31,982 nucleotides of DNA, from positions 1-31,982 of the forward strand of contig CAJGCL010000005.1 of assembly GCA_904501675.1 (NCBI GenBank), read 5' to 3'. The number at the start of each line of letters is the position of its first letter. Within the stretch, counting starts at the first letter, position 1. The position numbers were made by a program, and so were the translations under genes. This stretch comes from Clostridiaceae bacterium (lineage in GTDB: Bacteria > Bacillota > Clostridia > Oscillospirales > Acutalibacteraceae). Shown here in pieces: positions 8,351 to 16,441 of this stretch. The notes beneath the pieces are model-generated. The model had not been told where the DNA came from. It was given only the letters and a program-made list of their open reading frames with translations, and did no database searches.

Positions 8351-9859
8351 ATGGCTCATTACTGTAAAGAACCTTCAAGAACATTCAGCGAGTATTTGCT
8401 TATTCCTGGCTACACAGGTCCAGATTGTATTCCAAACAATGTTGACCTTAGCACACCACTCTGCAAGTACAGAAAGGGCGAGGAAGAAGCTCCTATCACT
8501 CTTAACATTCCTATGATATCTGCAATTATGCAGTCTGTTTCTAACGATACACTTGCTATTGCGCTTGCTAAAGAGGGCGGTATGTCTTTCATTTACGGCT
8601 CACAGTCTATTGAAGACGAAGCTGCAATGGTTGCAAGAGTTAAAAACTACAAAGCAGGCTTTGTTATTTCAGACTCAAACCTTTGTCCAGAAAACACATT
8701 AGGCGATGTTGTTAATCTTTACGACAGATTGGGTCATTCTACAATGGCTGTTACAGACAATGGCACAGCAACAGGCAAGCTTTTAGGTGTTGTTACATCA
8801 AGAGACTACCGCATTAGCCGTATGCCACTTGATATGAAAGTAACAGAGTTCATGACTCCTCTCGAAAAGCTTGTTACTGCTCCTGCATCTACTTCTCTTA
8901 AAGAAGCAAACGATATTATTTGGGAGCACAAGCTCAACTCTCTCCCTATTATAGATGATAAGGGTAATCTCCTTTACTTCGTTTTCCGTAAGGACTACTC
9001 TCAGCACAAAGAAAACCCACAAGAAATCCTCGACAGCCAGAAGAGATATATGGTTGGCGCAGGTATCAACACAAGAGACTACGAAGAAAGAATCCCTGCA
9101 CTTGTTGAAGCAGGCGCAGACGTGCTTTGTATTGACTCTTCTGAGGGTTATACGGAATGGCAGAAGCGTACAATAGCTTTCGTTCGTGAAAAATACGGTG
9201 ATTCAGTTAAAATTGGTGCAGGTAACGTTGTTGACCGCGACGGTTTCCGTTTCCTTGCAGAAGCAGGCGCAGACTTTATTAAAGTTGGTATCGGTGGCGG
9301 TTCAATCTGTATCACTCGCGAAACAAAGGGTATCGGCCGCGGTCAGGCTACTGCTCTTATTGAGGTTGCAGCTGCTCGTGATGAATACTTTGAGGAAACA
9401 GGCGTTTATGTTCCTATTTGCTCTGACGGTGGTATTGTTCACGACTACCACATGACACTTGCCCTTGCTATGGGTGCAGACTTTATGATGCTTGGCAGAT
9501 ACTTCGCTCGCTTTGACGAAAGCCCAACTCCAAAGCTTAATATTAACGGCACATACGTTAAAGAATATTGGGGCGAAGGCTCCAACAGAGCTCGTAACTG
9601 GCAGAGATACGACCTTGGCGGTCAGTCAAAGCTCAGCTTCGAGGAAGGTGTTGACTCATACGTAACATATGCCGGTTCTCTCCACGACAACGTTACAAAG
9701 AGCCTTTACAAGGTCAAATCTACAATGTGCAACTGCGGTGTACTTACTATCCCTGATTTGCAGAGAGATGCAAAGCTTACACTTGTTAGTGCAACAAGTA
9801 TTGTTGAAGGTGGCGCACACGACGTTACACTTAAAACAAATACAGGTAACATCAGATAA
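8351..9859 (+). CDS. guaB: Inosine-5'-monophosphate dehydrogenase, Tritrichomonas-like type
   Basis: A 502-residue IMP dehydrogenase, the NAD-dependent step from IMP to XMP that commits purines to GTP. The order is: N-terminal barrel strands with AIMQSVS, tandem CBS domains at about 105-220, catalytic loop GIGGGSICITRE with nucleophile Cys320, phosphate-binding SDGGIV (358-363), GADFMMLGRYFA, and the mobile flap with Arg419-Tyr420 in NWQRYDLGG. The N terminus MAHYCKEPSRTF, the IGRGQATA segment and the end IVEGGAHDV follow the protozoan Tritrichomonas foetus enzyme, as I recall it, with a constant one-residue offset (Cys319 and Arg418-Tyr419 there). That enzyme is regarded as bacterial in origin. 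It has its own promoter and terminator and no gua operon partner here. Confidence 0.95.
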   Translation: MAHYCKEPSRTFSEYLLIPGYTGPDCIPNNVDLSTPLCKYRKGEEEAPITLNIPMISAIMQSVSNDTLAIALAKEGGMSFIYGSQSIEDEAAMVARVKNYKAGFVISDSNLCPENTLGDVVNLYDRLGHSTMAVTDNGTATGKLLGVVTSRDYRISRMPLDMKVTEFMTPLEKLVTAPASTSLKEANDIIWEHKLNSLPIIDDKGNLLYFVFRKDYSQHKENPQEILDSQKRYMVGAGINTRDYEERIPALVEAGADVLCIDSSEGYTEWQKRTIAFVREKYGDSVKIGAGNVVDRDGFRFLAEAGADFIKVGIGGGSICITRETKGIGRGQATALIEVAAARDEYFEETGVYVPICSDGGIVHDYHMTLALAMGADFMMLGRYFARFDESPTPKLNINGTYVKEYWGEGSNRARNWQRYDLGGQSKLSFEEGVDSYVTYAGSLHDNVTKSLYKVKSTMCNCGVLTIPDLQRDAKLTLVSATSIVEGGAHDVTLKTNTGNIR

Positions 9860-9874
9860 AATATTACAAAATAA

Positions 9875-9917
9875 AATGTCTGCGATACTGACAATCAGTT
9901 TCGCAGACATTATTTTT
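9875..9917. terminator. Bidirectional intrinsic terminator after guaB
   Basis: An outer 11-bp stem (aatgtctgcga / tcgcagacatt) encloses a second 5-bp stem (actga / tcagt), separated by one mismatch. A T-run follows on the plus strand, and the minus side reads cattttatttt, so it can also end the esterase transcript. Confidence 0.88.
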
Positions 9918-9923
9918 TATCTA

Positions 9924-10859
9924 TTAAGCAATTACTGTTTCTTCCTCAAATATATGCTTTAAAAACTCTACAGATTTCTGCATACACTCCATAGCAAGTT
10001 TATTATGACTAAATTCAAGGTGGAAGCAATGGTTATTTATAAAACCATCTACATCATACATATCAAAGTATGGAGCAACGACTTTGATTTTTTCTGCCAT
10101 AGGCTCGCCTTGATTCTGGCAAACTATATCATCGTTCGCCCAACACATAAACGTACTGCACCATTTCTCATTGACGAAAGAAGCCGGTGATAAGTAGTCT
10201 ATATACTCATATTCATTGAAATTTGATAAATCTTTTTTTAGTGGGAAATCGCCAACAAGAAGCTGTGCGGTTTTTGGTATAACTCCTAAAAGAGTTGTAC
10301 CTTTAAGTAGAACATCCAGGTCATATATGCCGCACATAAGCATTGCACCCTTAAAGCTCACCTGAAGCACAGGGCAGCCTAACTTTTCAACCAACCAAGG
10401 ATTACAAGAAAGAGCCTCTATATATGCAGCGGTGTAACCGCCTGAGCTATCCCCTGTTATAACAAGGTTATCTAAATCAATATTATGCTTCTGAGCTAAC
10501 ACTTTTATGTGGTTTGCTGCATTTACACAATCATATGCATACTCAGGGAAAAACACCTCGGGTGGCATACGATAATTTACGCAAAAAACAAAATAGCCTT
10601 GGCTTGCATAAAATTCGCTGATACTTACACGACATTTTTTATCGCCCATTATAAAGCCACCGCCGTGAAAATATAAAATAAGCGGATGCTTTTTACCGTC
10701 GCTCACTATATCCTTTCTATAGTAAAGGTCGCCTTTGGTAAGCTCAGCTATATCATATGAAATATCCTTTTCACACACAACATCCGGAAACTTCATCATA
10801 TTTTGTGTCGGATAGCAAATACCGTCTATTGCTTTGAAAACAATTTGCGCTCTATTCAT
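9924..10859 (-). CDS. Alpha/beta hydrolase esterase, hormone-sensitive-lipase type
   Basis: A 311-residue cytoplasmic carboxylesterase-like protein. The oxyanion motif HGGGF lies at residues 65-69, and the nucleophile elbow GDSSGG at 136-141 has Ser138 as the probable catalytic residue. The late segment HCFHLEF near the C terminus offers the catalytic His. This HGGG plus GDSxGG arrangement defines the HSL-like (family IV) esterases acting on short acyl esters. There is no signal peptide. The ATG has an AGAGGGG site. A good -10 box (TATAAT on the minus strand, plus positions 10895-10900) precedes it, though the -35 box is poor. It follows sigE by 81 bases but probably has its own promoter. The substrate is unknown. 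Confidence 0.85.
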   Translation of the reverse strand: MNRAQIVFKAIDGICYPTQNMMKFPDVVCEKDISYDIAELTKGDLYYRKDIVSDGKKHPLILYFHGGGFIMGDKKCRVSISEFYASQGYFVFCVNYRMPPEVFFPEYAYDCVNAANHIKVLAQKHNIDLDNLVITGDSSGGYTAAYIEALSCNPWLVEKLGCPVLQVSFKGAMLMCGIYDLDVLLKGTTLLGVIPKTAQLLVGDFPLKKDLSNFNEYEYIDYLSPASFVNEKWCSTFMCWANDDIVCQNQGEPMAEKIKVVAPYFDMYDVDGFINNHCFHLEFSHNKLAMECMQKSVEFLKHIFEEETVIA

Positions 10860-10940
10860 AGTGAATACCCCTCTAACGAAAATTAAATATTTCCATTATA
10901 TTCATATTAGTACAAATTCTTCCAAATTTCAAATATTTTT

Positions 10941-11660
10941 TTATTTTTCCATAGTCTGTTTTTCAATATCTTTTTTTAATTTTAAAATTATCCTTTTTTC
11001 AAGTCGCGATATGTAGCTTTGGGAGATGCCTAATTCATCTGCCACTTCTTTTTGTGTTTTTTCCTTTTCACCACACATTCCGAAACGCATATTCATAATA
11101 AGCCTTTCTCTTTTAGATAAATCCGCCATACATTCATAAAGAATCCGCTTTTCATCTTCCATTTCCACATTATCATTGATTTCAAGGCCATCACTACCCA
11201 GAACATCCGATAAAAGAAGCTCGTTTCCATCCCAATCAACGTTGAGTGGCTCATCAAGAGAAATATCAAGCTTCTGATGATTAACCTTTCTCAGATACAT
11301 TAAAATTTCGTTTTCAATGCACCTTGAAGCATATGTAGCGAGCTTAATGTTTTTATCTGCTTTAAATGTGTTAACAGCTTTAATAAGACCTATAGTGCCA
11401 ATAGAAACCAAATCCTCGATATTTACTCCTGAGCTTTCAAACTTTTTGGCAACGTACACAACTAATCTTAAATTATGCTCAACAAGTTTATCTCTTGCTC
11501 TTGAATCTCCTTTTATAAAATTTTCCACACACTGCTCTTCCTCCTCTTTTTCCAATGGCGGTGGCAACGTTTGAGGACTGTTAATATAAAAAATTTCTTT
11601 TTTAAAAAACTTTAATAATATCTTATTCTTTAGAATATTTAATTTCAATCTCAATTCCAT
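10941..11660 (-). CDS. sigE: Sporulation sigma factor sigma-E precursor
   Basis: A 239-residue sigma-70 family protein matching sigma-E, the early mother-cell sigma factor. The N-terminal 25-30 residues are a basic, hydrophobic pro-sequence, which in Bacillus subtilis is removed by SpoIIGA; it is followed by the characteristic ALPPPL-like TLPPPL. Region 2 has NLRLVVYVAKKF, NIEDLVSIGTIGLIKA and LATYASRCIENEILMYLR. The sigma-E-specific linker EPLNVDWDGNELLLSDVLG follows. Region 4.2 contains the DNA-binding helix-turn-helix KEVADELGISQSYISRLEKR. The ATG is preceded by AGGTGA. It lies 10 bases after spoIIGA, the conserved spoIIG arrangement. The sigma-G gene that often follows in Bacillus and Clostridium is absent; an esterase lies there instead. 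Confidence 0.97.
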   Translation of the reverse strand: MELRLKLNILKNKILLKFFKKEIFYINSPQTLPPPLEKEEEEQCVENFIKGDSRARDKLVEHNLRLVVYVAKKFESSGVNIEDLVSIGTIGLIKAVNTFKADKNIKLATYASRCIENEILMYLRKVNHQKLDISLDEPLNVDWDGNELLLSDVLGSDGLEINDNVEMEDEKRILYECMADLSKRERLIMNMRFGMCGEKEKTQKEVADELGISQSYISRLEKRIILKLKKDIEKQTMEK

Positions 11661-11670
11661 ATTTAATCAC

Positions 11671-12540
11671 CTAAATCAAATCATATATAGCTTTGTTAAG
11701 AAGAATGTTATATTCGCCGCACAACTCTTTATTAACAAGTGCGACGCAGAAATCTTTGATACAATTGATTTTTCTACCCTTTATTTCTATTTCCAATACA
11801 TCGGGTGTAAAAACAGGTAGCAAATTTTCTCCGTTTATTGTATGGCAAGGAATAAACCTTATTTTACCGTTAAGCGAATCAGGAACCTTCTCAATATTTC
11901 CACTTTTGAAATACCCTATCTCCTCATATGTAAAGAGTGGTGAAAGTGCTTTCAACTCAGCTACAAGAACGCTTTTACCTGTCAAGCCATCCGTAAGGCT
12001 ATTGCCAGAATCCACAAAACCTGAAACTGTAACCGCGGTTTTTCTGAAGACTATTTTCACCTTATATATTTCACTTTTCATCGACTTGCGCTTCACAAGA
12101 AAATCAGCAAAAAGGAAAAATCCATATATAACAAAAGTACATCCAACAAGATATTTTATATCCATATCAAAATATACTGTACCGTTAAAATACATTATGT
12201 TATGTGGCTTCAAAGTAATTTCAATAAAATACATTGCACCGCCAAATATTACGTTGACACCAAGGAACCGAAAATATACTTTTAAAAACAATTTAAAAGA
12301 TGAGGGCAAAAAACTGACTAAAACAACAACTGTAGATGTTGTTAGTTTAAATATGAGTGAAAGAAAAACTCCAATATCCCCTGCAAGTACTATAAGGGCA
12401 GAAAGCCCACCTACCACAGAGCCAAGGCACACGCCCCATTTATTCGTTGCCGTATTACCCCATACTCGTGTGCATACAAGAAAAATATATGTAAACAAAA
12501 TATTCAAACACACAAGCACATCGGCATAAACCGCAATCAT
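11671..12540 (-). CDS. spoIIGA: Sigma-E processing peptidase SpoIIGA
   Basis: A 289-residue membrane aspartic protease that activates pro-sigma-E after a signal from the forespore. The N-terminal half (about residues 1-148) has five hydrophobic membrane segments. The C-terminal cytoplasmic domain carries FVDSGNSLTD with catalytic Asp177, which matches the DSGN site of the family, and later LPVFTPDVLEIE. The frame opens at 12774, but the start is placed at the ATG at 12540: MIAVYADVLVCLN is the usual N terminus, and an AGAGGTGAGGG site directly precedes it. It is cotranscribed with sigE. The region before it has probable Spo0A boxes. Family and context are mutually supporting. Confidence 0.94.
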   Translation of the reverse strand: MIAVYADVLVCLNILFTYIFLVCTRVWGNTATNKWGVCLGSVVGGLSALIVLAGDIGVFLSLIFKLTTSTVVVLVSFLPSSFKLFLKVYFRFLGVNVIFGGAMYFIEITLKPHNIMYFNGTVYFDMDIKYLVGCTFVIYGFFLFADFLVKRKSMKSEIYKVKIVFRKTAVTVSGFVDSGNSLTDGLTGKSVLVAELKALSPLFTYEEIGYFKSGNIEKVPDSLNGKIRFIPCHTINGENLLPVFTPDVLEIEIKGRKINCIKDFCVALVNKELCGEYNILLNKAIYDLI

Positions 12541-12558
12541 ACCCTCACCTCTTTGAAT

Positions 12559-12602
12559 ATTATATAATTTTGAATCTAAAACATTTGTCGGTAAAGGTCG
12601 CA
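12559..12602 (-). promoter_or_regulatory. spoIIG promoter with candidate Spo0A boxes
   Basis: On the minus strand a TATAAT -10 box lies at 12564-12559. About 20 bases upstream, read on the plus strand, TTTGTCGG (12584-12591) and a weaker copy GGTCGCA (12596-12602) repeat at 10-base spacing; both resemble the Spo0A box TGTCGAA. In Bacillus subtilis the spoIIG promoter is activated by Spo0A bound next to the -35 position, so the placement fits. Binding is inference. Confidence 0.5.
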
Positions 12603-12616
12603 AAAAAATATTTTCA

Positions 12617-12645
12617 TTGACAACTTTAACTTCATAACATAAAAT
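12617..12645 (+). promoter_or_regulatory. nagA sigma-A promoter
   Basis: TTGACA (12617-12622) and TAAAAT (12640-12645) are separated by 17 bases, the same boxes and spacing as the guaB promoter. The transcript would start within about 10 bases of the ATG at 12662, so the leader is very short or nearly absent, although an AGGTGA site lies just before the ATG. Confidence 0.7.
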
Positions 12646-12661
12646 TATCTCAGGTGATAAT

Positions 12662-13810
12662 ATGAGAATTTTCAAAAATGCAAAGGTTATTTTCCCTGAT
12701 AAAATTTGCGATTGCGTAGTTGTTACAAATGAAGGAAAAATAATTGATATATGCGATAATTTCGAAGATAGCAAAGCAGCTGAAGTGGTTGATTGTCAAG
12801 GCAATTTCCTTTCCCCCGGTTTTGTTGACATACATGTCCACGGTGGTGGCGGAAAAAGTGCTATGAGCGAAGATTACCGTGATATAATAGAGATGGCGGA
12901 AGCTCACTTGAAATACGGCACAACTTCAATTGTACCTACAACACTTGCCGCACCGGTTGAGCAATTAAAAAATGTTACTCTTTCAATTAAAAAAGCTTCA
13001 GAAGAAATTAAGACCGCAACCATTTTAGGTGTACATTATGAGGGACCTTATATCTCAAAAAAATACAAGGGTGCCCAAAGTGAACAAAACATTTTAAACC
13101 CTATTAAATGTCCGCCTGATGAACTTTTTGATTTATGGGACAAAATTCTTATTATGGGTGCTGCGCCTGAAGAAGAAGGTGTTTTAGCCTTAGGCGACAA
13201 ACTCAAAAAGAGAGGTATTGTTGGTAGCGTTGCTCACTCTGCCGCAAGCTATGAACAAGTTGAAGAAGCTGTAAAACACGGATTTTCTGATATTACCCAC
13301 ATATACAATGCCTGCTCCTCTTGCTTTAAAACAGGTCCTCTCAGAACTGCAGGCGTAGTTGAAGCAGGTCTTGCTATAGATGAAATATCTGTTCAGACGA
13401 TTGCCGACCTGAAGCATTTACCTAAAGGTCTTCTCAGGCTTATATACAAGTGCAAGGGCGATGATAAAATGTATCTTATCACTGATGGACTTGAATATTC
13501 CGCCTCTGAAATAGAAGAAAATGCAATCATCACACAAGAAAACGGCATTCAGGTTGTATGCGAGGATGGTGTTATGCTCCTCGCAGATAAATCTGCGCTT
13601 GCGGGAAGCATTACCACACTTAAAGACTGCGTAAGAAATATGTATAAAGAGGTTGGCGTGCCACTTTACAGCGCAGTAAAAATGGCAAGCCTTACACCTG
13701 CAACTGTAGTAGGCTATGAAAACACAAAGGGTCAGATAAAAATCGGTTGCGATGCAGACCTTATAATTTTTGACGATAACCTGAATATAAAAAGGTTTTT
13801 TACAAGATAA
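12662..13810 (+). CDS. nagA: N-acetylglucosamine-6-phosphate deacetylase
   Basis: A 382-residue amidohydrolase that deacetylates GlcNAc-6-phosphate to glucosamine-6-phosphate and acetate, feeding amino sugars into glycolysis or wall synthesis. FVDIHVHG carries the metal ligands His58 and His60; HYEGPYIS has Glu127; SVAHSAA has His192; DITHIYNA has His213; LITDGLE has the catalytic Asp275. The C-terminal ATVVGYENTKGQIKIGCDADLIIFD is the usual end of the fold. Small differences from the enterobacterial enzyme are HIYNAC instead of HLFNAM and IADLKHLP instead of IADGxHVHP, with the His retained. The start ATG has an AGGTGA site. It is transcribed alone, divergent from spoIIGA; no nagB or PTS gene is in the window. 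Confidence 0.92.
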   Translation: MRIFKNAKVIFPDKICDCVVVTNEGKIIDICDNFEDSKAAEVVDCQGNFLSPGFVDIHVHGGGGKSAMSEDYRDIIEMAEAHLKYGTTSIVPTTLAAPVEQLKNVTLSIKKASEEIKTATILGVHYEGPYISKKYKGAQSEQNILNPIKCPPDELFDLWDKILIMGAAPEEEGVLALGDKLKKRGIVGSVAHSAASYEQVEEAVKHGFSDITHIYNACSSCFKTGPLRTAGVVEAGLAIDEISVQTIADLKHLPKGLLRLIYKCKGDDKMYLITDGLEYSASEIEENAIITQENGIQVVCEDGVMLLADKSALAGSITTLKDCVRNMYKEVGVPLYSAVKMASLTPATVVGYENTKGQIKIGCDADLIIFDDNLNIKRFFTR

Positions 13811-13822
13811 ACACGCAACAAA

Positions 13823-13857
13823 AAAACGGATTGACTTTTATTTAGTCAATCCGTTTT
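13823..13857. terminator. Bidirectional intrinsic terminator
   Basis: A perfect 14-bp stem (aaaacggattgact / agtcaatccgtttt) with a 7-base loop. T-runs occur on both strands, serving nagA and the convergent peptidoglycan hydrolase. Confidence 0.93.
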
Positions 13858-13870
13858 ATCTTATGTAATT

Positions 13871-16324
13871 TTATATGGAATTCTTCAAAGCGTTTCGTGT
13901 ACCTGCGCCTACAACACCATCAACCGACAAGCCCTTATCCTCCTGAAAGGCTTTTACCACAAGGGTTGTCTGAGCGCCGAATGCACCATCTATATCTTTT
14001 TCAACCATATAGCCTGCTTTGCAAAGATGCCATTGAAGCCACTTAACGCATTCACCACTACTACCCTGACGAAGAGTTTCAGTAGGCTCTGCGTATGGGC
14101 AAGCTTCAACCTCTACTTCGTTAAGCTTTATATAATCTGCGCTTGCATAGCCTGTATATGTAGTACCATTCGCGGTAAACTGCACCTTATACCAATCGGT
14201 TAATGTTTCAAGAATCAAAACAACCTGACCTGAAGAAGCCGTTGTAATTCTCTCGCTGTCTGTGCTTGGGGACTTTCGTATATTAAGAGAATCGTTTACA
14301 TTAACAACACCTGTAAGATGTGTCTCACCCGTTGTTCTTACAGTAAGAGCAGGTGTATGACTGGAGCAGGAAACCATATTTGCAGATTTATAAAAGCTAC
14401 AAACCTTATACATATACTTCGAACCTGCTGCAAGAGTTGTATCTAAAAACTCTGTATCGGTTACTGTAGCAGCGAGAGTATAACCACTGACGCTGTTATA
14501 TCTATATACATTATAGCCATGGCAGGAAACGGAACCCCACTTTATTTTTACTGATGTGTCCGTTACCTCTGTCACTGAAAGTCCATCAGGTGTTTTTGAG
14601 GCACCTATCGCTTCAAACTCATCGCTATATTGTGTGAAAACATATTCCCCATTTGAATCACGATTAAAAGCCCTGATTTTATATCTAGCTATTTCTCCAG
14701 CAGAAAGTGTAGAATCTGTGTAGCTTGTTGCAGAGGTTGCTTTAAGCATCGTATAACTACCCTTTGCGGAATCAAACTTCCACACCTGATAATAAAGTGC
14801 ATCCTTTATTCCATTCCAGCTAAGCGTTACACCATCTGTTGAAGCAGTAGCTGTAACAGAAGGCTTTGCTTCCAAAAATGCCTCCTGAGCTGACATATTT
14901 GCATTAGGCATATCCTTAAACACAGGAATCGAAAAAACCTTTTTGGGAGAAAGCACACCAATATCTTTATATGCCTTGTATGTCTTCTGGCTTTCTGCTA
15001 CTGCAGCTCTTATATTTGCCATATATTCATGGCTATAAAGATTTTCAGATGCAGGGTTAACATTGAATTTTTGTAAATACCCTGTAAACTGGTGCTCGGA
15101 AAATGATTCATATATATATTGCGCGCCATAATATATAGATTTGTATGGAGAATCCCAGGGTCTGCCATAAGTTGTGGAGGCAGTAACATTTACCTTAGGA
15201 ATATATCCACTATATTTTTTCCCGCTTACTATAGCACAAACCCTATAGAAATCTCCCGTTATTTCCATAAAGTTCAATTCAGTACCTTTAGGAACAGTAA
15301 TCAATGCAGACGATGAGGTTGATGTTTTTGAATACATAGGCGTTGTGATTTTAGCCTTCATATATCCATTTGCCCACCTTAGGCCATCAACCGCGCCTGT
15401 ATAAGCGCCTATATTGTAGTAATTATAAATACCGTTATACGGAGAATTATCACCGCAAGAGCCGCCTGCATAGGAAGCTTTTGATGAGCCAACCTCCTGA
15501 ACAATTTTTGATGCAAGGAAATATGCACTCATACCGCTGTCCTTGGCTGCCTTCATAATAGCCTCGGCATATTTTACTGCCTTGTCATTTTCAGTATAGG
15601 TTTTTGTTTTACCATCTGCATCAAGATATGTGATATCGCTATTATACATCCAGGTAGGCTTTAATATAGACTCTACTACATCTATAGTATGGTTTTCGTC
15701 ATATGCGGTAGTTTCAAATTGGAAGATATATTCTTCCGTTAAAAAATTACGAGGGTCAAGATAATATTCAACAGCTCTTTTTGATGCACTCACCCAGTTG
15801 CTTGGTTCCTGGATTACTCCATGGCAAGATTTACAATCGCACTTAAAGTCTGCAGAAACAACATTTTCGATTAACTGTTTGTTATGAGGTGTATGCTCAC
15901 CCTCTACCGCTTCGCTCCAACTAAGACCTGTAATAAAAGGAATAAATTCCCAATCAGGATATTTTTTATAAATCTGGAGAAGGGAGTCAGTATAAGATTT
16001 TGTAAAGCCTAATGACAGGAGATAATTAACATATTCTTCGTCTGTCATTTTTATGAACGTATCTGAAAGCAAAAGCTTCACATCATCTATGGAAACAATA
16101 CCATCTTCATTTAAGTCTGCGCCCTGTGTTGCATCTTCCTGCCCTGCAGCTATTTTCAAAAGGAGACGAGCATCATCAGTTGTGATTTCACCATCGTCGT
16201 TCAAATCGCCTTTAACAGAGTCTTGGGAATAAGCTGCAACATCTTCAGCATATACACTCGGAGCTAACGCGCAAACCAAAGCAACAAGCAATATAAATGA
16301 TATTATTTTCTTCATTTTGTTCAC
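13871..16324 (-). CDS. Secreted multidomain peptidoglycan hydrolase with dockerin-like repeats
   Basis: An 817-residue exported modular enzyme. A signal peptide (about 1-26) is followed at once by two dockerin-type Ca-binding repeats: DLNDDGEITTDDARLLL (40-56) and DLNEDGIVSIDDVKLLL (70-86). Residues about 125-460 form a LytD-like N-acetylglucosaminidase region, with YYLDPRNFLTEEYIFQFE near 187-204 and probable catalytic Glu277 in KIVQEVGSS. A bacterial SH3-like insert lies near 330-380. Two fibronectin type III domains (about 488-670), an SH3b domain (about 680-740, SLNIRKSPS) and a PG_binding_1 domain (about 757-815, DGAFGAQTT) follow. The start is GTG at 16324: AAAGGAG lies 7 bases before it, while the ATG three codons later is too far. 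Role: wall turnover or separation, by family inference. Confidence 0.87.
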   Translation of the reverse strand: MNKMKKIISFILLVALVCALAPSVYAEDVAAYSQDSVKGDLNDDGEITTDDARLLLKIAAGQEDATQGADLNEDGIVSIDDVKLLLSDTFIKMTDEEYVNYLLSLGFTKSYTDSLLQIYKKYPDWEFIPFITGLSWSEAVEGEHTPHNKQLIENVVSADFKCDCKSCHGVIQEPSNWVSASKRAVEYYLDPRNFLTEEYIFQFETTAYDENHTIDVVESILKPTWMYNSDITYLDADGKTKTYTENDKAVKYAEAIMKAAKDSGMSAYFLASKIVQEVGSSKASYAGGSCGDNSPYNGIYNYYNIGAYTGAVDGLRWANGYMKAKITTPMYSKTSTSSSALITVPKGTELNFMEITGDFYRVCAIVSGKKYSGYIPKVNVTASTTYGRPWDSPYKSIYYGAQYIYESFSEHQFTGYLQKFNVNPASENLYSHEYMANIRAAVAESQKTYKAYKDIGVLSPKKVFSIPVFKDMPNANMSAQEAFLEAKPSVTATASTDGVTLSWNGIKDALYYQVWKFDSAKGSYTMLKATSATSYTDSTLSAGEIARYKIRAFNRDSNGEYVFTQYSDEFEAIGASKTPDGLSVTEVTDTSVKIKWGSVSCHGYNVYRYNSVSGYTLAATVTDTEFLDTTLAAGSKYMYKVCSFYKSANMVSCSSHTPALTVRTTGETHLTGVVNVNDSLNIRKSPSTDSERITTASSGQVVLILETLTDWYKVQFTANGTTYTGYASADYIKLNEVEVEACPYAEPTETLRQGSSGECVKWLQWHLCKAGYMVEKDIDGAFGAQTTLVVKAFQEDKGLSVDGVVGAGTRNALKNSI

Positions 16325-16385
16325 GCTTTCACTCCTTTCCGACCTCAATCAACAGTAATCTATTCTAATTTATTCTAACATACAA

Positions 16386-16425
16386 AAAACCGCTTAATAT
16401 TCCAAAAAGGAATTTAAAGCGGTTT
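16386..16425 (-). terminator. Intrinsic terminator after the membrane protein gene
   Basis: A perfect 10-bp base (aaaaccgctt / aagcggtttt) extends through an imperfect inner stem ending in TTCC/GGAA around a 5-base loop. On the minus strand it is followed by a run of six Ts. Confidence 0.85.
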
Positions 16426-16441
16426 TAATACAAAATTCACA

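Noticed and set aside
11693..12529. 278-residue plus-strand frame opposite spoIIGA
   Set aside because: No ribosome site or domain; the spoIIGA protein on the minus strand is well supported by motif and context.
12541..12774. N-terminal extension of SpoIIGA by 78 residues
   Set aside because: The extension would run through the predicted promoter and the Spo0A-like boxes, and the family N terminus begins at 12540 with its own ribosome site.
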